64,000 bases of DNA from Rhodothermales bacterium (GTDB lineage Bacteria > Bacteroidota > Rhodothermia > Rhodothermales > UBA10348): positions 62,001 to 126,000 of the forward strand of contig JANQQV010000018.1 of NCBI GenBank assembly GCA_028284865.1, written 5' to 3'. The stretch's first letter is position 1. Every line of letters starts with the position of its first letter. The position numbers were made by a program, and so were the translations under genes. The notes beneath the pieces are model-generated. The model made no database searches. It was not told the origin of the DNA and saw nothing but the letters and a program-made list of their open reading frames with translations. This document shows positions 35,573-45,724 of this stretch, piece after piece.

Positions 35573-35607
35573 AAAGGCGCGGCTCCGAATGGAGCCGCGC
35601 CTTTTTT
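35573..35607 (+). terminator. intrinsic terminator of rpsT
   Basis: AAAGGCGCGGCTCC (35573-35586) pairs perfectly with GGAGCCGCGCCTTT (35591-35604) around a GAAT loop, followed by more T residues. It lies 20 bases after the rpsT stop codon. Confidence 0.95.
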
Positions 35608-35695
35608 GTGCGCTTTTTGTCCGGCAATAGTCCTTCAGACCCTATATTTCCCTGATTCCGAAACTCCGGATCCAATTCAACCCCACGTCCAAGAC

Positions 35696-36634
35696 ATGAC
35701 CAAACGACTCTTTTCCAACACATTCGTGCTGGCTCTGCTCGTAGCCGGCCTGACCATGACCGGCTGCAAAAGCGTGCCTGTCGACATCATGTCGATGACC
35801 GCACCTGACAGCCTGCAGACCAACCAGAACGGCGCGTTTTCCGTTGAGACCAATGCCGACGCCAAGCAGCCCGTTTCTGTGAGCTGGGCATTCGGTGATG
35901 ATGAAACGGCTTCCGGATCTTCGGCCAACCACTCATTCGGCGAGCCTGGCACCTACACGGTAACCGCAACGGCTACCAACCGGAAGGGCAAATCAAGCGA
36001 TATGAGCACGGCAACCGTCGTGGTCGTCAATCCACCAGTCCCTGCCCAGATCGTCAGCATCCGCGCGAGCGATAATTCCCCGGACACCCAGACCAGTGTA
36101 CGCTTCACGGCAACAGTCAATGGTGACGCTCCGCTGTCCTATGCATGGAGCTTCGGCGACGGCAGCTCCAGCAGCGATGCGTCCCCGACCCACACGTTTG
36201 CCGAGCCGGGCACCTACACCGTCCAGCTCAACGCTTCAAACCGTGCCGGATCCGATTCCCGCTCGATGAGCGTGACCGTCGATTGGTACGAGGCCGCCAT
36301 TTGCCGCGAAGTGACCGAGCTGAGCAGCGCGTTCTTCGATCGCAACTCGTCGGTCCTCTCTGATGAAGGCATGGCTGCTCTCGGCGACAACCTCGAGATT
36401 CTGGCCGAGTGCCCGAACATGAATGTCCGCGTTGAAGGCGTCGCCGCACCAGGCGAGCGTCGTCCGCAGGAGCTGTCCGAGGACCGTGCCCGCGCAGTCG
36501 AGCAGTACTACGGCGACAATGGCATCCCTGCCAACCGCATGGTCACTGTTGGAAACGGTCGCGCACAGGACCTGACCAGCAAGAAAGACGGCCTTGCACA
36601 GTACCGTCGCGTGGATACGATCATCGTTCGCTGA
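35696..36634 (+). CDS. PKD-domain OmpA-family lipoprotein
   Basis: This is a 312-residue outer membrane lipoprotein. The lipobox TMTGCKS lies near residue 21. Two PKD domains follow (WAFGDDETASG to GEPGTYTVTAT, and WSFGDGSSSSD to AEPGTYTVQLN), extracellular-type beta-sandwiches that mediate binding. The C-terminal 110 residues are an OmpA/Pal-like peptidoglycan-binding domain, with FFDRNSSVLSDEGMAAL and LSEDRARAVEQYYGDNGI. The typical Asp and Arg contacts seem present. The order PKD-PKD-OmpA suggests a link between the outer membrane and the wall. The ATG at 35696 precedes the lipobox; a second OmpA gene follows after a terminator. Confidence 0.88.
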   Translation: MTKRLFSNTFVLALLVAGLTMTGCKSVPVDIMSMTAPDSLQTNQNGAFSVETNADAKQPVSVSWAFGDDETASGSSANHSFGEPGTYTVTATATNRKGKSSDMSTATVVVVNPPVPAQIVSIRASDNSPDTQTSVRFTATVNGDAPLSYAWSFGDGSSSSDASPTHTFAEPGTYTVQLNASNRAGSDSRSMSVTVDWYEAAICREVTELSSAFFDRNSSVLSDEGMAALGDNLEILAECPNMNVRVEGVAAPGERRPQELSEDRARAVEQYYGDNGIPANRMVTVGNGRAQDLTSKKDGLAQYRRVDTIIVR

Positions 36635-36705
36635 TCCATCAGGATCTCGATCAAGGCGCTTCAGGAACCGCCAACACGTGATCGACACGCAGGACCTCGC
36701 GTCCC

Positions 36706-36742
36706 AAGGGCCGCCCGGAGAATCCGGGCGGCCCTTCTTTTT
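36706..36742 (+). terminator. intrinsic terminator
   Basis: AAGGGCCGCCCGGA at 36706-36719 pairs with TCCGGGCGGCCCTT at 36723-36736 around a three-base loop, and is followed by CTTTTT. It ends the PKD-OmpA lipoprotein transcript. Confidence 0.92.
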
Positions 36743-36874
36743 GCTTCGAATCCGGCTTGAGATATCCAAAAAAGGGACGATAACGGGAGGAGATGCCCTC
36801 TTTACCCGAGATGGCCACACTGCGTGGATGTCCGGGGATGGGGTCAATTACACGAAACTCAGTGGCTTCCCCTC

Positions 36875-37999
36875 ATGACCTTTCGCCGCTACCTGATCGG
36901 ATGCATCCTGGCTCTCGCCCTGGCGACGCCGGCATTCTCCCAGAGCAACCAGTTCCGGGACTCCCGGGCGCACCTGGGAGTCGGGGTCGGTCTGTTCACC
37001 TTCCACGGACCCATTGACCTCCTGCAGCCTCGCAGCCGGGCCAACTTCGTTCGTGAGCACGATCCTGCAATCGCTCTGCTCGGATCCTTCCCGATCACGC
37101 GTGACCGTTTCTATTTCCGCGGAATGCTGCTCTTCACCAACTTCAGCACAAAAGACGGTCGCGAGCTGGTAGGTACGGGTGTCAACGAGTTTCTGACCAA
37201 ACACATCTTCATGTTCGAGCCGGAAGTGGTGATGACCCTTCGACCTGGCTCGAAGTCGCGCGTACTGCCCTACGTGTTCACCGGATTCGGTGCGACAACA
37301 GCCGATATCTTCTCCAGTCGCTCGAAAGGTGGCGTTGACCTTCCAGATACAGGCGTTCCCGGTCCCGAGCGATCCGTGTATCACCTTCCTCTTGGAATTG
37401 GTGTGGACATCGCATTCAATGGATGCTGGTCCATGTTCGCCGAGGCAAGCTATCGCTGGGACCTGAACTACGTCTGGAAGAACGAGCGGGAGTACGATCC
37501 GCACAACACGTCCTTGATCATGGGCGGCTTGCGCGGGTGTATGCGCCGCAAACCACCGGTGGCTCCGCCCCCGGCGCCGATTCCTCCCCCACTCACGGTT
37601 CCCGGCTACGATCCACCACTGCCGCGCACACCGCGCGTCTGTACGCTGATTGAACTGAACAGCGTCTACTTCGCATCCAATGTGATCGACCTCAGCGAAA
37701 TGTCGCGCGAGGCACTGGATGAAAACATCGAAGCCTTGCGCCTCAATCCAACATGTTGTGTCAGCATCATAGGCTACGCGCCTGGCACGGACTCCGATAT
37801 TGCCGCTCTTCGACTGGCCCGTCAACGGGCAGAGATCGTCCTGAACTACTACATCGGCAATGGAATCAATGCCGACCGATTCACGCTCGAGACCGAAGTC
37901 GGACCGTCCGTCTGTCCCAAGGGTAAGGATGGCAAGGGCTGCGTCGAAGAACACCAGGTCGCTACGGCACCGTTCGACTGTACATTGCTGTACCGTTAA
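36875..37999 (+). CDS. outer membrane beta-barrel protein with OmpA domain
   Basis: This is a 374-residue protein. The signal peptide ends at ATPAFSQ. The first 200 residues look like an eight-stranded type outer membrane barrel (LGVGVGLFTF, FYFRGMLLFTNF, LPLGIGVDIAFNGCWSMFAEASYRWD). A proline-rich linker (VAPPPAPIPPPL) joins it to a C-terminal OmpA-like domain (IELNSVYFASNVIDLSEMS, LRLARQRAEIVLNYYIGNGI). The OmpA part resembles that of the preceding PKD lipoprotein, including the cysteine before the domain, so the two are likely related by domain duplication. It is separated from that gene by a terminator and has its own transcript. Confidence 0.85.
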   Translation: MTFRRYLIGCILALALATPAFSQSNQFRDSRAHLGVGVGLFTFHGPIDLLQPRSRANFVREHDPAIALLGSFPITRDRFYFRGMLLFTNFSTKDGRELVGTGVNEFLTKHIFMFEPEVVMTLRPGSKSRVLPYVFTGFGATTADIFSSRSKGGVDLPDTGVPGPERSVYHLPLGIGVDIAFNGCWSMFAEASYRWDLNYVWKNEREYDPHNTSLIMGGLRGCMRRKPPVAPPPAPIPPPLTVPGYDPPLPRTPRVCTLIELNSVYFASNVIDLSEMSREALDENIEALRLNPTCCVSIIGYAPGTDSDIAALRLARQRAEIVLNYYIGNGINADRFTLETEVGPSVCPKGKDGKGCVEEHQVATAPFDCTLLYR

Positions 38000-38178
38000 G
38001 TAGCCGGGCGGACCTCATGCCCTGGGTAGTGATGACTTGGTGGTTTGAGGGATTGACAGCATCACGCGGCATCCTGGCGTGCTTTGCTGGCCCCCGTTCC
38101 GTTTGTAGGTTGCGGCCAATTCCCAGCTGAAGGACCTAATACGGGCCCTGGACATCGGTCCCATTCTACGATCCGACC

Positions 38179-39180
38179 ATGATCGCCCCTTCCGACGGAT
38201 CCATGATGGATCCCAATCATCTGAATCGCGCCATCAAGGAGAAGGCCAACGCCCTTGGTCTGGATGCATGCGGCGTATCAGTGGCGGGACCGCTCGATGA
38301 AGAGGCGCAACGACTCGAAGAATGGCTGGGGCGCGGCTTTCATGCCGACATGGAATGGATGCACTCGCACGGTCCAAAACGCACGGATCCAACCCTCCTG
38401 GTGGAAGGCGCGCGGTCTGTCGTTTCCGTCCTTCAGAGCTACTACACCCCCTACGAACCGAAAACCAGCCCGGAAGTGGGCCGCATCAGTCGATACGCCT
38501 GGGGCGACGATTACCATCTACGCTTGAAGGAACGGCTGTTTGCACTTCTGGAATGGCTTCAGGAAACAGTACCGGGTACGGAAGGCCGGGCTTTTGTGGA
38601 TTCTGCTCCCGTCATGGATAAAGCCTGGGCCGCGCGGGCAGGGCTGGGCTGGATCGGCAAGCATTCCAACCTCATCTCACGAGAGCTCGGCAGCTGGACC
38701 TTCATCGGTGAACTCGTGGTGACGGCCGAAATCGCTCCGGACAAACCCATTGCGGACCACTGCGGTAGCTGTATGGCCTGCATTGATGCCTGCCCGACAC
38801 AAGCCATCGTCGAGCCCTATGTCGTGGACGCCAATCGGTGTATCTCCTACACGACCATTGAATTCAGAGGAGATGACATCCCGAATGACATCGCCAAGGA
38901 CCATGGAAACTGGATCTTTGGCTGCGACATTTGCCAGGAGGTGTGTCCCTGGAACAAGTTTAGAACGGAAACGACAGAGCCAGCCTACGAGCCACGCTCC
39001 GGGGTGCTGGATACCCCGCTGGATGAGTGGATGTCCCTCGATCAAGAGGCGTTCAGTGCTCGATTCCGGCGTAGTCCAGTGAAACGAACCAAGCTGGCTG
39101 GATTCAAGCGGAATGTTGAGATCGCCACGCGTAACAGGGACTCCGATCCAGAACAGCCGGAGACACGAGCTCTGGACTAA
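38179..39180 (+). CDS. queG: QueG, epoxyqueuosine reductase
   Basis: This 333-residue cobalamin- and iron-sulfur-dependent enzyme carries out the last step of queuosine modification of tRNA. The N-terminal cobalamin-binding reductase domain has VGRISRYAWGDDYH and FVDSAPVMDKAWAARAGLGWIGKH. Two [4Fe-4S] motifs follow: CGSCMACIDACPTQAI and CDICQEVCPWNKF. The C-terminal HEAT-like part of longer QueG proteins is missing, so the enzyme is of the shorter class. Its stop codon overlaps the end of the convergent histidine kinase gene. Confidence 0.95.
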   Translation: MIAPSDGSMMDPNHLNRAIKEKANALGLDACGVSVAGPLDEEAQRLEEWLGRGFHADMEWMHSHGPKRTDPTLLVEGARSVVSVLQSYYTPYEPKTSPEVGRISRYAWGDDYHLRLKERLFALLEWLQETVPGTEGRAFVDSAPVMDKAWAARAGLGWIGKHSNLISRELGSWTFIGELVVTAEIAPDKPIADHCGSCMACIDACPTQAIVEPYVVDANRCISYTTIEFRGDDIPNDIAKDHGNWIFGCDICQEVCPWNKFRTETTEPAYEPRSGVLDTPLDEWMSLDQEAFSARFRRSPVKRTKLAGFKRNVEIATRNRDSDPEQPETRALD

Positions 39181-41915
39181 ATGCCCTCGCCCGGAGCCGG
39201 AAAGGCTCGATGGGACCAACCGGACGCGCCATCACCACCTGCATGTCGATCCATGGGTGGGAGGTCAAGCTCCGAGATCATGGGGAACGCAACTTCGAAC
39301 GTGGACCCGAATCCTTTGCGGGTGTCGACGTTGATCCGACCGCCCATCATGTCCACCAGTCGCCGTACAAGTGCGAGGCCAAGGCCTGTACCCTCGAAAC
39401 GACGGTTCTTCCATTCCTCTTCCTGCGAGAACGGGTCGAAGATCCGCTCCATGTAGTCTTCAGAGATACCGATTCCGGTATCCTCCACACTGACCACCCA
39501 CTCCTCGTCGCGCAATGCCAGTGAGACATCGATGCGACCACGCTCGGTGAATTTCACGGCATTGGAAACGAGGTTGTCGATCACCTGGCGGAATCGCTTC
39601 TCGTCCACCTTCGCCCGACACTCATCGGCTGGCAAATGAATGTGGAGGTCAACGCCCTTTTCGGCCGCAACGGCTTCATGCTCCGCGGAGGTCTGTTGAA
39701 CCAACGGTGCAATGTCAGCCGAACGCAGTCGCAAGGAGGCCTTACCCATTTCGACGTTGGAGAGTTCGAACAGGTCATCCACCAAATTCAGGAGCTTCTG
39801 GGAGCGCTCTGAAATAGCGGCCACGAACTCGCGTACCTGATCCGGGAGATCATAGGGCAGCTCTTCCTCGAAGTCATCGAGTTCTTTTTCCAGCAGCTGG
39901 GCAAATCCGTTTACGGCGCCCATCGGCGTACGGATCTCATGGCTCAGCGTCGCAATGAATGCCGTTTTTGAGCGATCTGAGGTCTCGGCTTCTTTCTTGG
40001 CCTGCATCAGAACCAGTTCGGCTTCCTTCTGCTCGGACACATCCGTCAGGATTCCGTTGACGGCTACCAACCCGGTAGCATCAGTTCTTGGCGTGGCATG
40101 CTCTCTCAGCCAGCGGACCGTCCCGTCCTTGTGACGGATACGATACGTGATCCGGCTTTCGTGGCCGTCCTTCAGGTTTCTGTGATGAGCCCTGACTCTG
40201 GGGGCATCCTCCGGATGAATCAGATCCTTCATCCAGTCTTGCGCCGAATCCACGATACCCGTGACTTCGGAAGAGTGGTACCCGGTCAGGATTTCAATCT
40301 GATCCGTGACAAAGTGGTAGCGGCGCCCGCCATCTGGAGTGAATGCAAATCCGAACAAGGCGTCGTCAATGGCGGAAACGGTCGTGCGATACCGGGAAGC
40401 CATCTGGATGCCGGAATACAGCCCTTCGAACAACCGGAATACTTCATTCAGCTTCGCTTCCGTAGCCCATTCAGGGTTACGCTGCCCGGGTTTCCACCCC
40501 AGCAGGAAGTAGCCAGCGAATTGCTCGTTGTCCCGGACGGGATCAGCCCACAGCTCGGCGATGTCGTCGAGCCACATCCCATTCTGTTCTTCCTTCGCCA
40601 GGAATCGACCGAATCGCTGTTCTTCTCCCATGACCAGCTGGGACCTGGGAATGGATGTTGATTCGTTCTCCGTTGTCTCATCTGACCAACGAACCAGGTC
40701 GACAAGGCGCTCTTTCGCTATCGACAGACCCAGAAGTGTAGCCACATTGGCACCGAAGGCCTCGCCGATCAACTTGGTTGCGCGCTCCCGGAATATCGTT
40801 GGGTTGGAATGCTCGGCAGAGAGCTCCCGAAGCGCGGACTTGATGGATTCAGAACGCTCGTAATTCTCAATAGCATTTCGACCATGCTCAAGATCCGTTC
40901 GATCCTCGATCATGAGCGCCGTCCCGATGAACTGGCCCTCAGGATGACGAATCGGAGAGGCATGTACGAAAAGATGCTTGCTGACCCGACCATTGCCGGT
41001 CTGCTTCAGCGTTGTTGGACCCGTCCACTTTTCTCCGCGCGAAGTCGTTTCAAGAATGTTATTGGCGTCTTCGCGGTCCAGCACACGGACAGCCGTCAAG
41101 GGAAAGCCCAGCCAGGAGTCGTCGGGGGTTGAACCGACGATAGAGCGGAAATGGTGATTTTCGAAGGTGACGCGACCCAAGTGATCCAGGTACACCACCC
41201 CGACCGGGCCTTGCTCAAGGAAGGACTGGTAAAACGTCTCGGGGACGATGGCTACTTCATCCGGTGTTTGCTGACCCGAAAGAGGCAGAATGATGGCGTG
41301 ATATTCGTCGGGAACCGACTGGACGACGTGGAGAACCCCGACCTGTGATCCGCTACTGTAGCGGACGGTTGTGTGAGACGACCCTTCACCTGCTGCCAGT
41401 TCAACGATTTCCGCCAGTTTCCAGCGATCCTCCGGATGAATCAATTCGGCCAGGACCGGTTGGCCCAGGAGTTCTTCGCGCGACGTACCCAGTGCAGTTG
41501 CAGCAGCCTCATTCACGAATCGTGCGTGACCGTGGGTGTTAAGACTGCAGGCCGGCATGGGAATCCGATCCATCAACGACCGGAAGCTGACCTGTTGGCC
41601 CGCTTCAGGGCCTTGCTCAGGCTCGTGTCCAATCAGGAACCAACCCTCACGATCGCTGAAGCGAAGTCCACGAAGGTGCAGGCCGCCCAGTGTGATCGGC
41701 AGTTCCTGGGGATCATCTGCACGGAGTCCTTCGAGGGCGAACTTCAAATCGCCGTCCAGCTGCGTTCCTGCTCGCCAACCCCAGGCCAGGCGCCCGAATG
41801 GGTTGATGCTTGTGATACAGCCTTCCCCATCGACTTCAGCAAAGGCCAGATCGGCCTCTTCGCGCTGGCCGGAGCCGGAGGAGGAGATGAAATGGAGAAG
41901 GGAGTCGAGAGACAT
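39177..41915 (-). CDS. multi-PAS sensor histidine kinase (soluble)
   Basis: This is a 912-residue hybrid-free histidine kinase without a transmembrane helix, so probably a cytoplasmic sensor. It carries at least three PAS-type domains (PMPACSLNTHGHARFVNEAA, GPVGVVYLDHLGRVTFENHH, and a PAS_3 domain with LIHPEDAPRVRAHHRN), plus a GAF-like region between the second and third. The HisKA domain with its phosphoacceptor is in SKTAFIATLSHEIRTPMGAV. The ATPase domain has the N box DNLVSNAVKFTE, G1 VEDTGIGIS and G2 GTGLGLALVRR. No response regulator is encoded beside it. The last 20 residues are a disordered tail. Confidence 0.92.
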   Translation of the reverse strand: MSLDSLLHFISSSGSGQREEADLAFAEVDGEGCITSINPFGRLAWGWRAGTQLDGDLKFALEGLRADDPQELPITLGGLHLRGLRFSDREGWFLIGHEPEQGPEAGQQVSFRSLMDRIPMPACSLNTHGHARFVNEAAATALGTSREELLGQPVLAELIHPEDRWKLAEIVELAAGEGSSHTTVRYSSGSQVGVLHVVQSVPDEYHAIILPLSGQQTPDEVAIVPETFYQSFLEQGPVGVVYLDHLGRVTFENHHFRSIVGSTPDDSWLGFPLTAVRVLDREDANNILETTSRGEKWTGPTTLKQTGNGRVSKHLFVHASPIRHPEGQFIGTALMIEDRTDLEHGRNAIENYERSESIKSALRELSAEHSNPTIFRERATKLIGEAFGANVATLLGLSIAKERLVDLVRWSDETTENESTSIPRSQLVMGEEQRFGRFLAKEEQNGMWLDDIAELWADPVRDNEQFAGYFLLGWKPGQRNPEWATEAKLNEVFRLFEGLYSGIQMASRYRTTVSAIDDALFGFAFTPDGGRRYHFVTDQIEILTGYHSSEVTGIVDSAQDWMKDLIHPEDAPRVRAHHRNLKDGHESRITYRIRHKDGTVRWLREHATPRTDATGLVAVNGILTDVSEQKEAELVLMQAKKEAETSDRSKTAFIATLSHEIRTPMGAVNGFAQLLEKELDDFEEELPYDLPDQVREFVAAISERSQKLLNLVDDLFELSNVEMGKASLRLRSADIAPLVQQTSAEHEAVAAEKGVDLHIHLPADECRAKVDEKRFRQVIDNLVSNAVKFTERGRIDVSLALRDEEWVVSVEDTGIGISEDYMERIFDPFSQEEEWKNRRFEGTGLGLALVRRLVDMMGGRINVDTRKGFGSTFEVAFPMISELDLPPMDRHAGGDGASGWSHRAFPAPGEGI

Positions 41916-41967
41916 GAAGCAGGCGCTGGGTTCGATGCTTCTCCCTCCGCGAAATCAATGCCAGAAA

Positions 41968-43254
41968 TCAGGATTGCGGGATTTTTCCTGCCTCGTGATC
42001 CCGTTTTTCTGCGGGAACGACCAAAAACAGCCAAAAAGAGCCTGCTACGGCGCATATCCCACCAAACAAAATGACCACCTGAACGAGCGAAAGGAGTCCC
42101 AATTCCAGAATGAGACTCGCCAGGAAGATCGAAATGGACTCCATTCCCATGACCAGCAGCCACTCAGTCGCGAATACCCGGCCCCGGAATTGATCCACAA
42201 CTCGCTGCTGCAGGAGGACCGTGGAAAACACCCAGTTCGCTCCTCCAGCGGTATGGGCGAGCATGACGGGCAGCGCGACAATGAACGAGGCCGTGAAAAC
42301 CGCAGCCATCCAGCCGGCAATCATGTAGCCGACGCCTGTCATCACGATACAGGTCCCAATGATGGGCGGCCACTTCCGCTCATCGCGTACCCAGGCGCGA
42401 ACCATCATCGGCCCGATCCCGGTGCCAACCCCGCGCGCTGCGAACAGGATTCCGATCGATACGGAGGCCGCTTCCGGGTTCACGGATTCACCCAACAAGG
42501 CAAGCAGAAATACCAGTCCCCCTCCACCCATGGCCCAGACCGCCTTGGTGGTGGCCATGCGTCGAATGGCAGGGTAGCGCTTGATGTGCCTGAGCCCATC
42601 CATGACCTCCTGATGTGCCGATCGGATCAGGGAAGTCTCTCGCGACTCATACTTGAATTGCGGGATGACGGTACGATAAATGAACCACGCCGAGATGATG
42701 TAGCTGAGGCTGTCCAGGATGAACACGGCTTCGAGTCCCAGCCATTCCACGGCGAATCCACCCGCTGCGGCGCCCAACGCCAACAGGATCGACCACGTCG
42801 CCGACATGATGGTATTTGCCGTGACCAGGTGCTCGCGCTTGACGATGTTGGGGACTGAAGCACTCTTTGCCGGCTGGAACACCGAACCCAGAACGACCTG
42901 GGCAGTGGTCAGCAGATAGATCAGGAATACTTCCGAGGGCTCGTCGACGAACAGGAAGCCCAGCACGATGACGGCGCGCAGCAGGTCGGAGATGATCATC
43001 AAGCGCCGGCGATTGAACCGGTCAGCCAGGATGCCGGCGATCGGAGACGCCAGTGCCCAAGGCAGCATCTTGGTGATGAAGACCGCACCCAACGCGAATT
43101 CCGAGCCTGAAAGGGTCAGGATCAGGCTGTACAGGGCAATGGTGTTGAACCAGTCCCCAAATAGGGAAATCACGGTCCCAAGCCAGAGGCGCCGGAAAGA
43201 TGTGTTCTCCCGAAGGAGCTCCAGGTAGCCGATCTGACGTTGGTCAGATCCCAT
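41968..43254 (-). CDS. MFS transporter (MFS_3/EntS-like)
   Basis: This is a 428-residue transporter with 12 predicted helices. The N-terminus FRRLWLGTVISLFGDWFNTIALYSLIL and the motif SPIAGILADRFNRRRLMIISDLLRA are typical of the MFS_3 family that includes the enterobactin exporter EntS. The likely role is proton-driven export of a small molecule; the substrate is unknown. Its ATG overlaps the lysS TGA by one base (TGATG), so it is translationally coupled to lysS, which seems incidental to function. Confidence 0.88.
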   Translation of the reverse strand: MGSDQRQIGYLELLRENTSFRRLWLGTVISLFGDWFNTIALYSLILTLSGSEFALGAVFITKMLPWALASPIAGILADRFNRRRLMIISDLLRAVIVLGFLFVDEPSEVFLIYLLTTAQVVLGSVFQPAKSASVPNIVKREHLVTANTIMSATWSILLALGAAAGGFAVEWLGLEAVFILDSLSYIISAWFIYRTVIPQFKYESRETSLIRSAHQEVMDGLRHIKRYPAIRRMATTKAVWAMGGGGLVFLLALLGESVNPEAASVSIGILFAARGVGTGIGPMMVRAWVRDERKWPPIIGTCIVMTGVGYMIAGWMAAVFTASFIVALPVMLAHTAGGANWVFSTVLLQQRVVDQFRGRVFATEWLLVMGMESISIFLASLILELGLLSLVQVVILFGGICAVAGSFWLFLVVPAEKRDHEAGKIPQS

Positions 43255-44831
43255 CAAGCGTTGGCCTGTTCGGACGGTTCGGAGCCGGATTCTCCATCAC
43301 CCGCTCCCTCCTCCGCTTCCGGACGAAGCAGTGGAAACAGAATGACGTCGCGAATGGACTCCGAGTTGGTCATGAGCATGGCCAATCGGTCGATTCCGAT
43401 GCCAAGGCCAGCCGTTGGAGGCATTCCATACTCCAGCGCTCGCAGGTAGTCCTCGTCCAACTGCATCGCTTCCTCGTCTCCCCCTTTACCCAGGCGTACC
43501 TGCTCTTCGAAACGCTCGCGCTGGTCATCAGGGTCATTGAGCTCGGAAAACGCGTTGCACAGCTCCTTGCCGTTACAAATGGCTTCGAAACGCTCGACCA
43601 GTCCTTCCTGGGACCGGTGTTTTTTCGCTAGCGGGCTCAGTTCAACCGGATAATCTGTGATGAAGGTCGGCTGGATCAGATGGGGCTCCACGAACTCGCC
43701 GAAGATCTCATCGATGATCTTGCCGGCTCCCATGGAGTCTTCGATTTCGAGACCCAGCTTCTCTCCCACGGCGGCCAGTTCGTCGCGGTCTTTGCCGAAG
43801 AGCTGTTCGCCCGTCTTGTCTTCGATGGCCTGGAAAAGCGGAAGCCGCTTCCACGGTCGGGCGAAGCTGATCGTGTTCTCCCCGACCTGCAAATCGGTCG
43901 TGCCGTGAAGTGTCATGGCGAGGTGCTCGACCATTTCCTCCACCAGCTCCATCATCCAGTTGTAGTCCTTGTAGGCGACGTACAACTCCATCATCGTGAA
44001 CTCCGGATTATGGAAGCGGCTCAGCCCCTCATTCCGGAAGTCCTTGGAAATCTCGTAGACGCCATCAAAACCACCGACGATTAAGCGCTTCAGATACAGC
44101 TCATCTGCAATACGCATGTAGAGCTTCATGTCCAGCGCATTGTGATGCGTGGTGAACGGACGTGCGGCGGCTCCTCCGTAAATCGGCTGCAGAACGGGAG
44201 TCTCGACCTCGACATACCCGCGCTCATCCAGGAAGCAGCGCATCGCCGTAATCATGCGAGCGCGCTGCCGGAAGGTATCGCGGACTTCAGGATTGACGAC
44301 CAAGTCGACATAGCGCTGACGATAGCGGAATTCCTTGTCCGTGACCTCATTGAAGGTCTGGTCTTCGGTCTCCTTGACGATCGGGAATGGGCGGAGCGCC
44401 TTGGCCAACACTTCGAGGCGCTGGGCATGGACAGAGATTTCGCCCATGCGCGTCCGGAAAGCGAACCCTTCGATTCCGACGATATCCCCGATGTCGAGCA
44501 GCTTCTTGAAAACAGTGTTGTAGAACCCTTCGGGCAGATCATCCCGGCTCACGTAGATCTGAACCTTGCCCGATTCATCCTGGAGATGAAAGAAGGCTGC
44601 CTTTCCCATGATGCGGCGGGACATGATGCGTCCCGCAATCGATACCGTCAGCGGCTCGGCCGGGGACCCATCTTCTCCTGGCTGATGACGTTCATCGTCG
44701 AACGTGGAGAGCACGTCATCGGCATGATGCGAGACCTCCCAGGAATACGCGTACGGGTTTACGCCTGCCTCTTCCATGCGGGCCCGTGCATCCCGCCGGA
44801 CCTGCTCCTGTTCAGAATAAACTCTCGACAT
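43254..44831 (-). CDS. lysS: lysyl-tRNA synthetase (class II)
   Basis: This 525-residue enzyme charges tRNA-Lys. The N-terminal OB-fold for the anticodon includes [23 protein letters not shown]. The catalytic core has motif 2 in [24 protein letters not shown] and motif 3 in [14 protein letters not shown]. The length is near the usual 500, with a short disordered acidic tail ([16 protein letters not shown]). The ATG at 44831 gives the family start. It is 10 bases downstream of the cyclophilin gene and is followed by the MFS gene. Confidence 0.97.
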   Translation of the reverse strand: MSRVYSEQEQVRRDARARMEEAGVNPYAYSWEVSHHADDVLSTFDDERHQPGEDGSPAEPLTVSIAGRIMSRRIMGKAAFFHLQDESGKVQIYVSRDDLPEGFYNTVFKKLLDIGDIVGIEGFAFRTRMGEISVHAQRLEVLAKALRPFPIVKETEDQTFNEVTDKEFRYRQRYVDLVVNPEVRDTFRQRARMITAMRCFLDERGYVEVETPVLQPIYGGAAARPFTTHHNALDMKLYMRIADELYLKRLIVGGFDGVYEISKDFRNEGLSRFHNPEFTMMELYVAYKDYNWMMELVEEMVEHLAMTLHGTTDLQVGENTISFARPWKRLPLFQAIEDKTGEQLFGKDRDELAAVGEKLGLEIEDSMGAGKIIDEIFGEFVEPHLIQPTFITDYPVELSPLAKKHRSQEGLVERFEAICNGKELCNAFSELNDPDDQRERFEEQVRLGKGGDEEAMQLDEDYLRALEYGMPPTAGLGIGIDRLAMLMTNSESIRDVILFPLLRPEAEEGAGDGESGSEPSEQANA

Positions 44832-44841
44832 GATCGGTCCC

Positions 44842-45576
44842 TCAGTTGGCGGGCTCGTAATCATGCAGCGCCGTCACGGTCATTTCGACGCGATCCAGCG
44901 GCATGTCTGCCAGTCGCGGGTCGCCCTGTCCCGTGGAGCGCGGAGTGGGAGCCGAAGCAATGATGTCTAGGATATCGAAACCTTCGACCAGCTCTCCGAA
45001 CACGCTGTACTGCATATCAAGCCAGGGCGCACCGCCTTGATTCTTGTAGATGTCACGCTGTGCGTCGGTGTAGGAGAAGCCTCCACCGATAGCCTGGTTG
45101 ATCTGCATCTCGGCCTGTGTCAGCATCTCATCCGGGAGTGGCTGCCCCTGCACGATGTAGAACTGGGAGCCTGACGAGCGACGCTCAGGATTCACCTGAT
45201 CACCTTGTCGAGCCGCCACCAGTGCGCCGCGACGGTTGATCAATGCCGGCGTGATTTCAGCTTCGAGGGTGTATCCGGGACCACCCATACCATCGTTGTA
45301 TGGATCCTCATCCTTGGAATTCGGATCGCCACCCTGGATCATGAATCCAGAGATGACACGATGGAATGTCGTGCCATTGAAAAACCCTTCGGAAGCAAGC
45401 TTGCGGAAGTTATCCCGGTGAATGGGCGTTTCGTCATAGAGCTTGACGACCAGACGACCGGCGGAGGTGTCGATGGCGTAATACGTAGACATGGATTCGG
45501 ATGGGTTCTGTGCGCATCCCGGAAGGATGGCGAGCGAAATGATCGCTAGAAAAACGACAAGTGTGGTCGGCTTCAT
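44842..45576 (-). CDS. cyclophilin-type peptidyl-prolyl isomerase, lipoprotein
   Basis: This is a 244-residue PPIase. A lipobox (AILPGCAQ) anchors it to a membrane facing the periplasm. The cyclophilin core shows the catalytic arginine and the binding pocket in [15 protein letters not shown], with [10 protein letters not shown] and [15 protein letters not shown]. An insert ([26 protein letters not shown]) separates two strands, as in many Bacteroidota members. It helps folding of exported proteins. The ATG at 45576 precedes the signal. It is upstream of lysS by 10 bases on the same transcript. Confidence 0.93.
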   Translation of the reverse strand: MKPTTLVVFLAIISLAILPGCAQNPSESMSTYYAIDTSAGRLVVKLYDETPIHRDNFRKLASEGFFNGTTFHRVISGFMIQGGDPNSKDEDPYNDGMGGPGYTLEAEITPALINRRGALVAARQGDQVNPERRSSGSQFYIVQGQPLPDEMLTQAEMQINQAIGGGFSYTDAQRDIYKNQGGAPWLDMQYSVFGELVEGFDILDIIASAPTPRSTGQGDPRLADMPLDRVEMTVTALHDYEPAN

Positions 45577-45724
45577 GGCAAACTGCGCCGTGTTGCTGGA
45601 CAATCGGGGACGAATGGTTCGGGCTGGAAGCAGTTCCAGAGGTCAACGCCCAATCTACAGCATTGACCATCAATTCACGGCGCACGCCTCGTAGCTATCT
45701 GGACGAGAGCCATTGCCATCGCTC

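Noticed and set aside
36635..36874. Small gene in the 240-base gap between the OmpA genes
   Set aside because: The gap holds a terminator and an upstream leader; the short frames have no ribosome site or coding pattern.
41536..42858. Long plus-strand open frame opposite the histidine kinase end and MFS gene (440 codons)
   Set aside because: It crosses two convincing minus-strand genes and has no domain or signal; antisense by-product.
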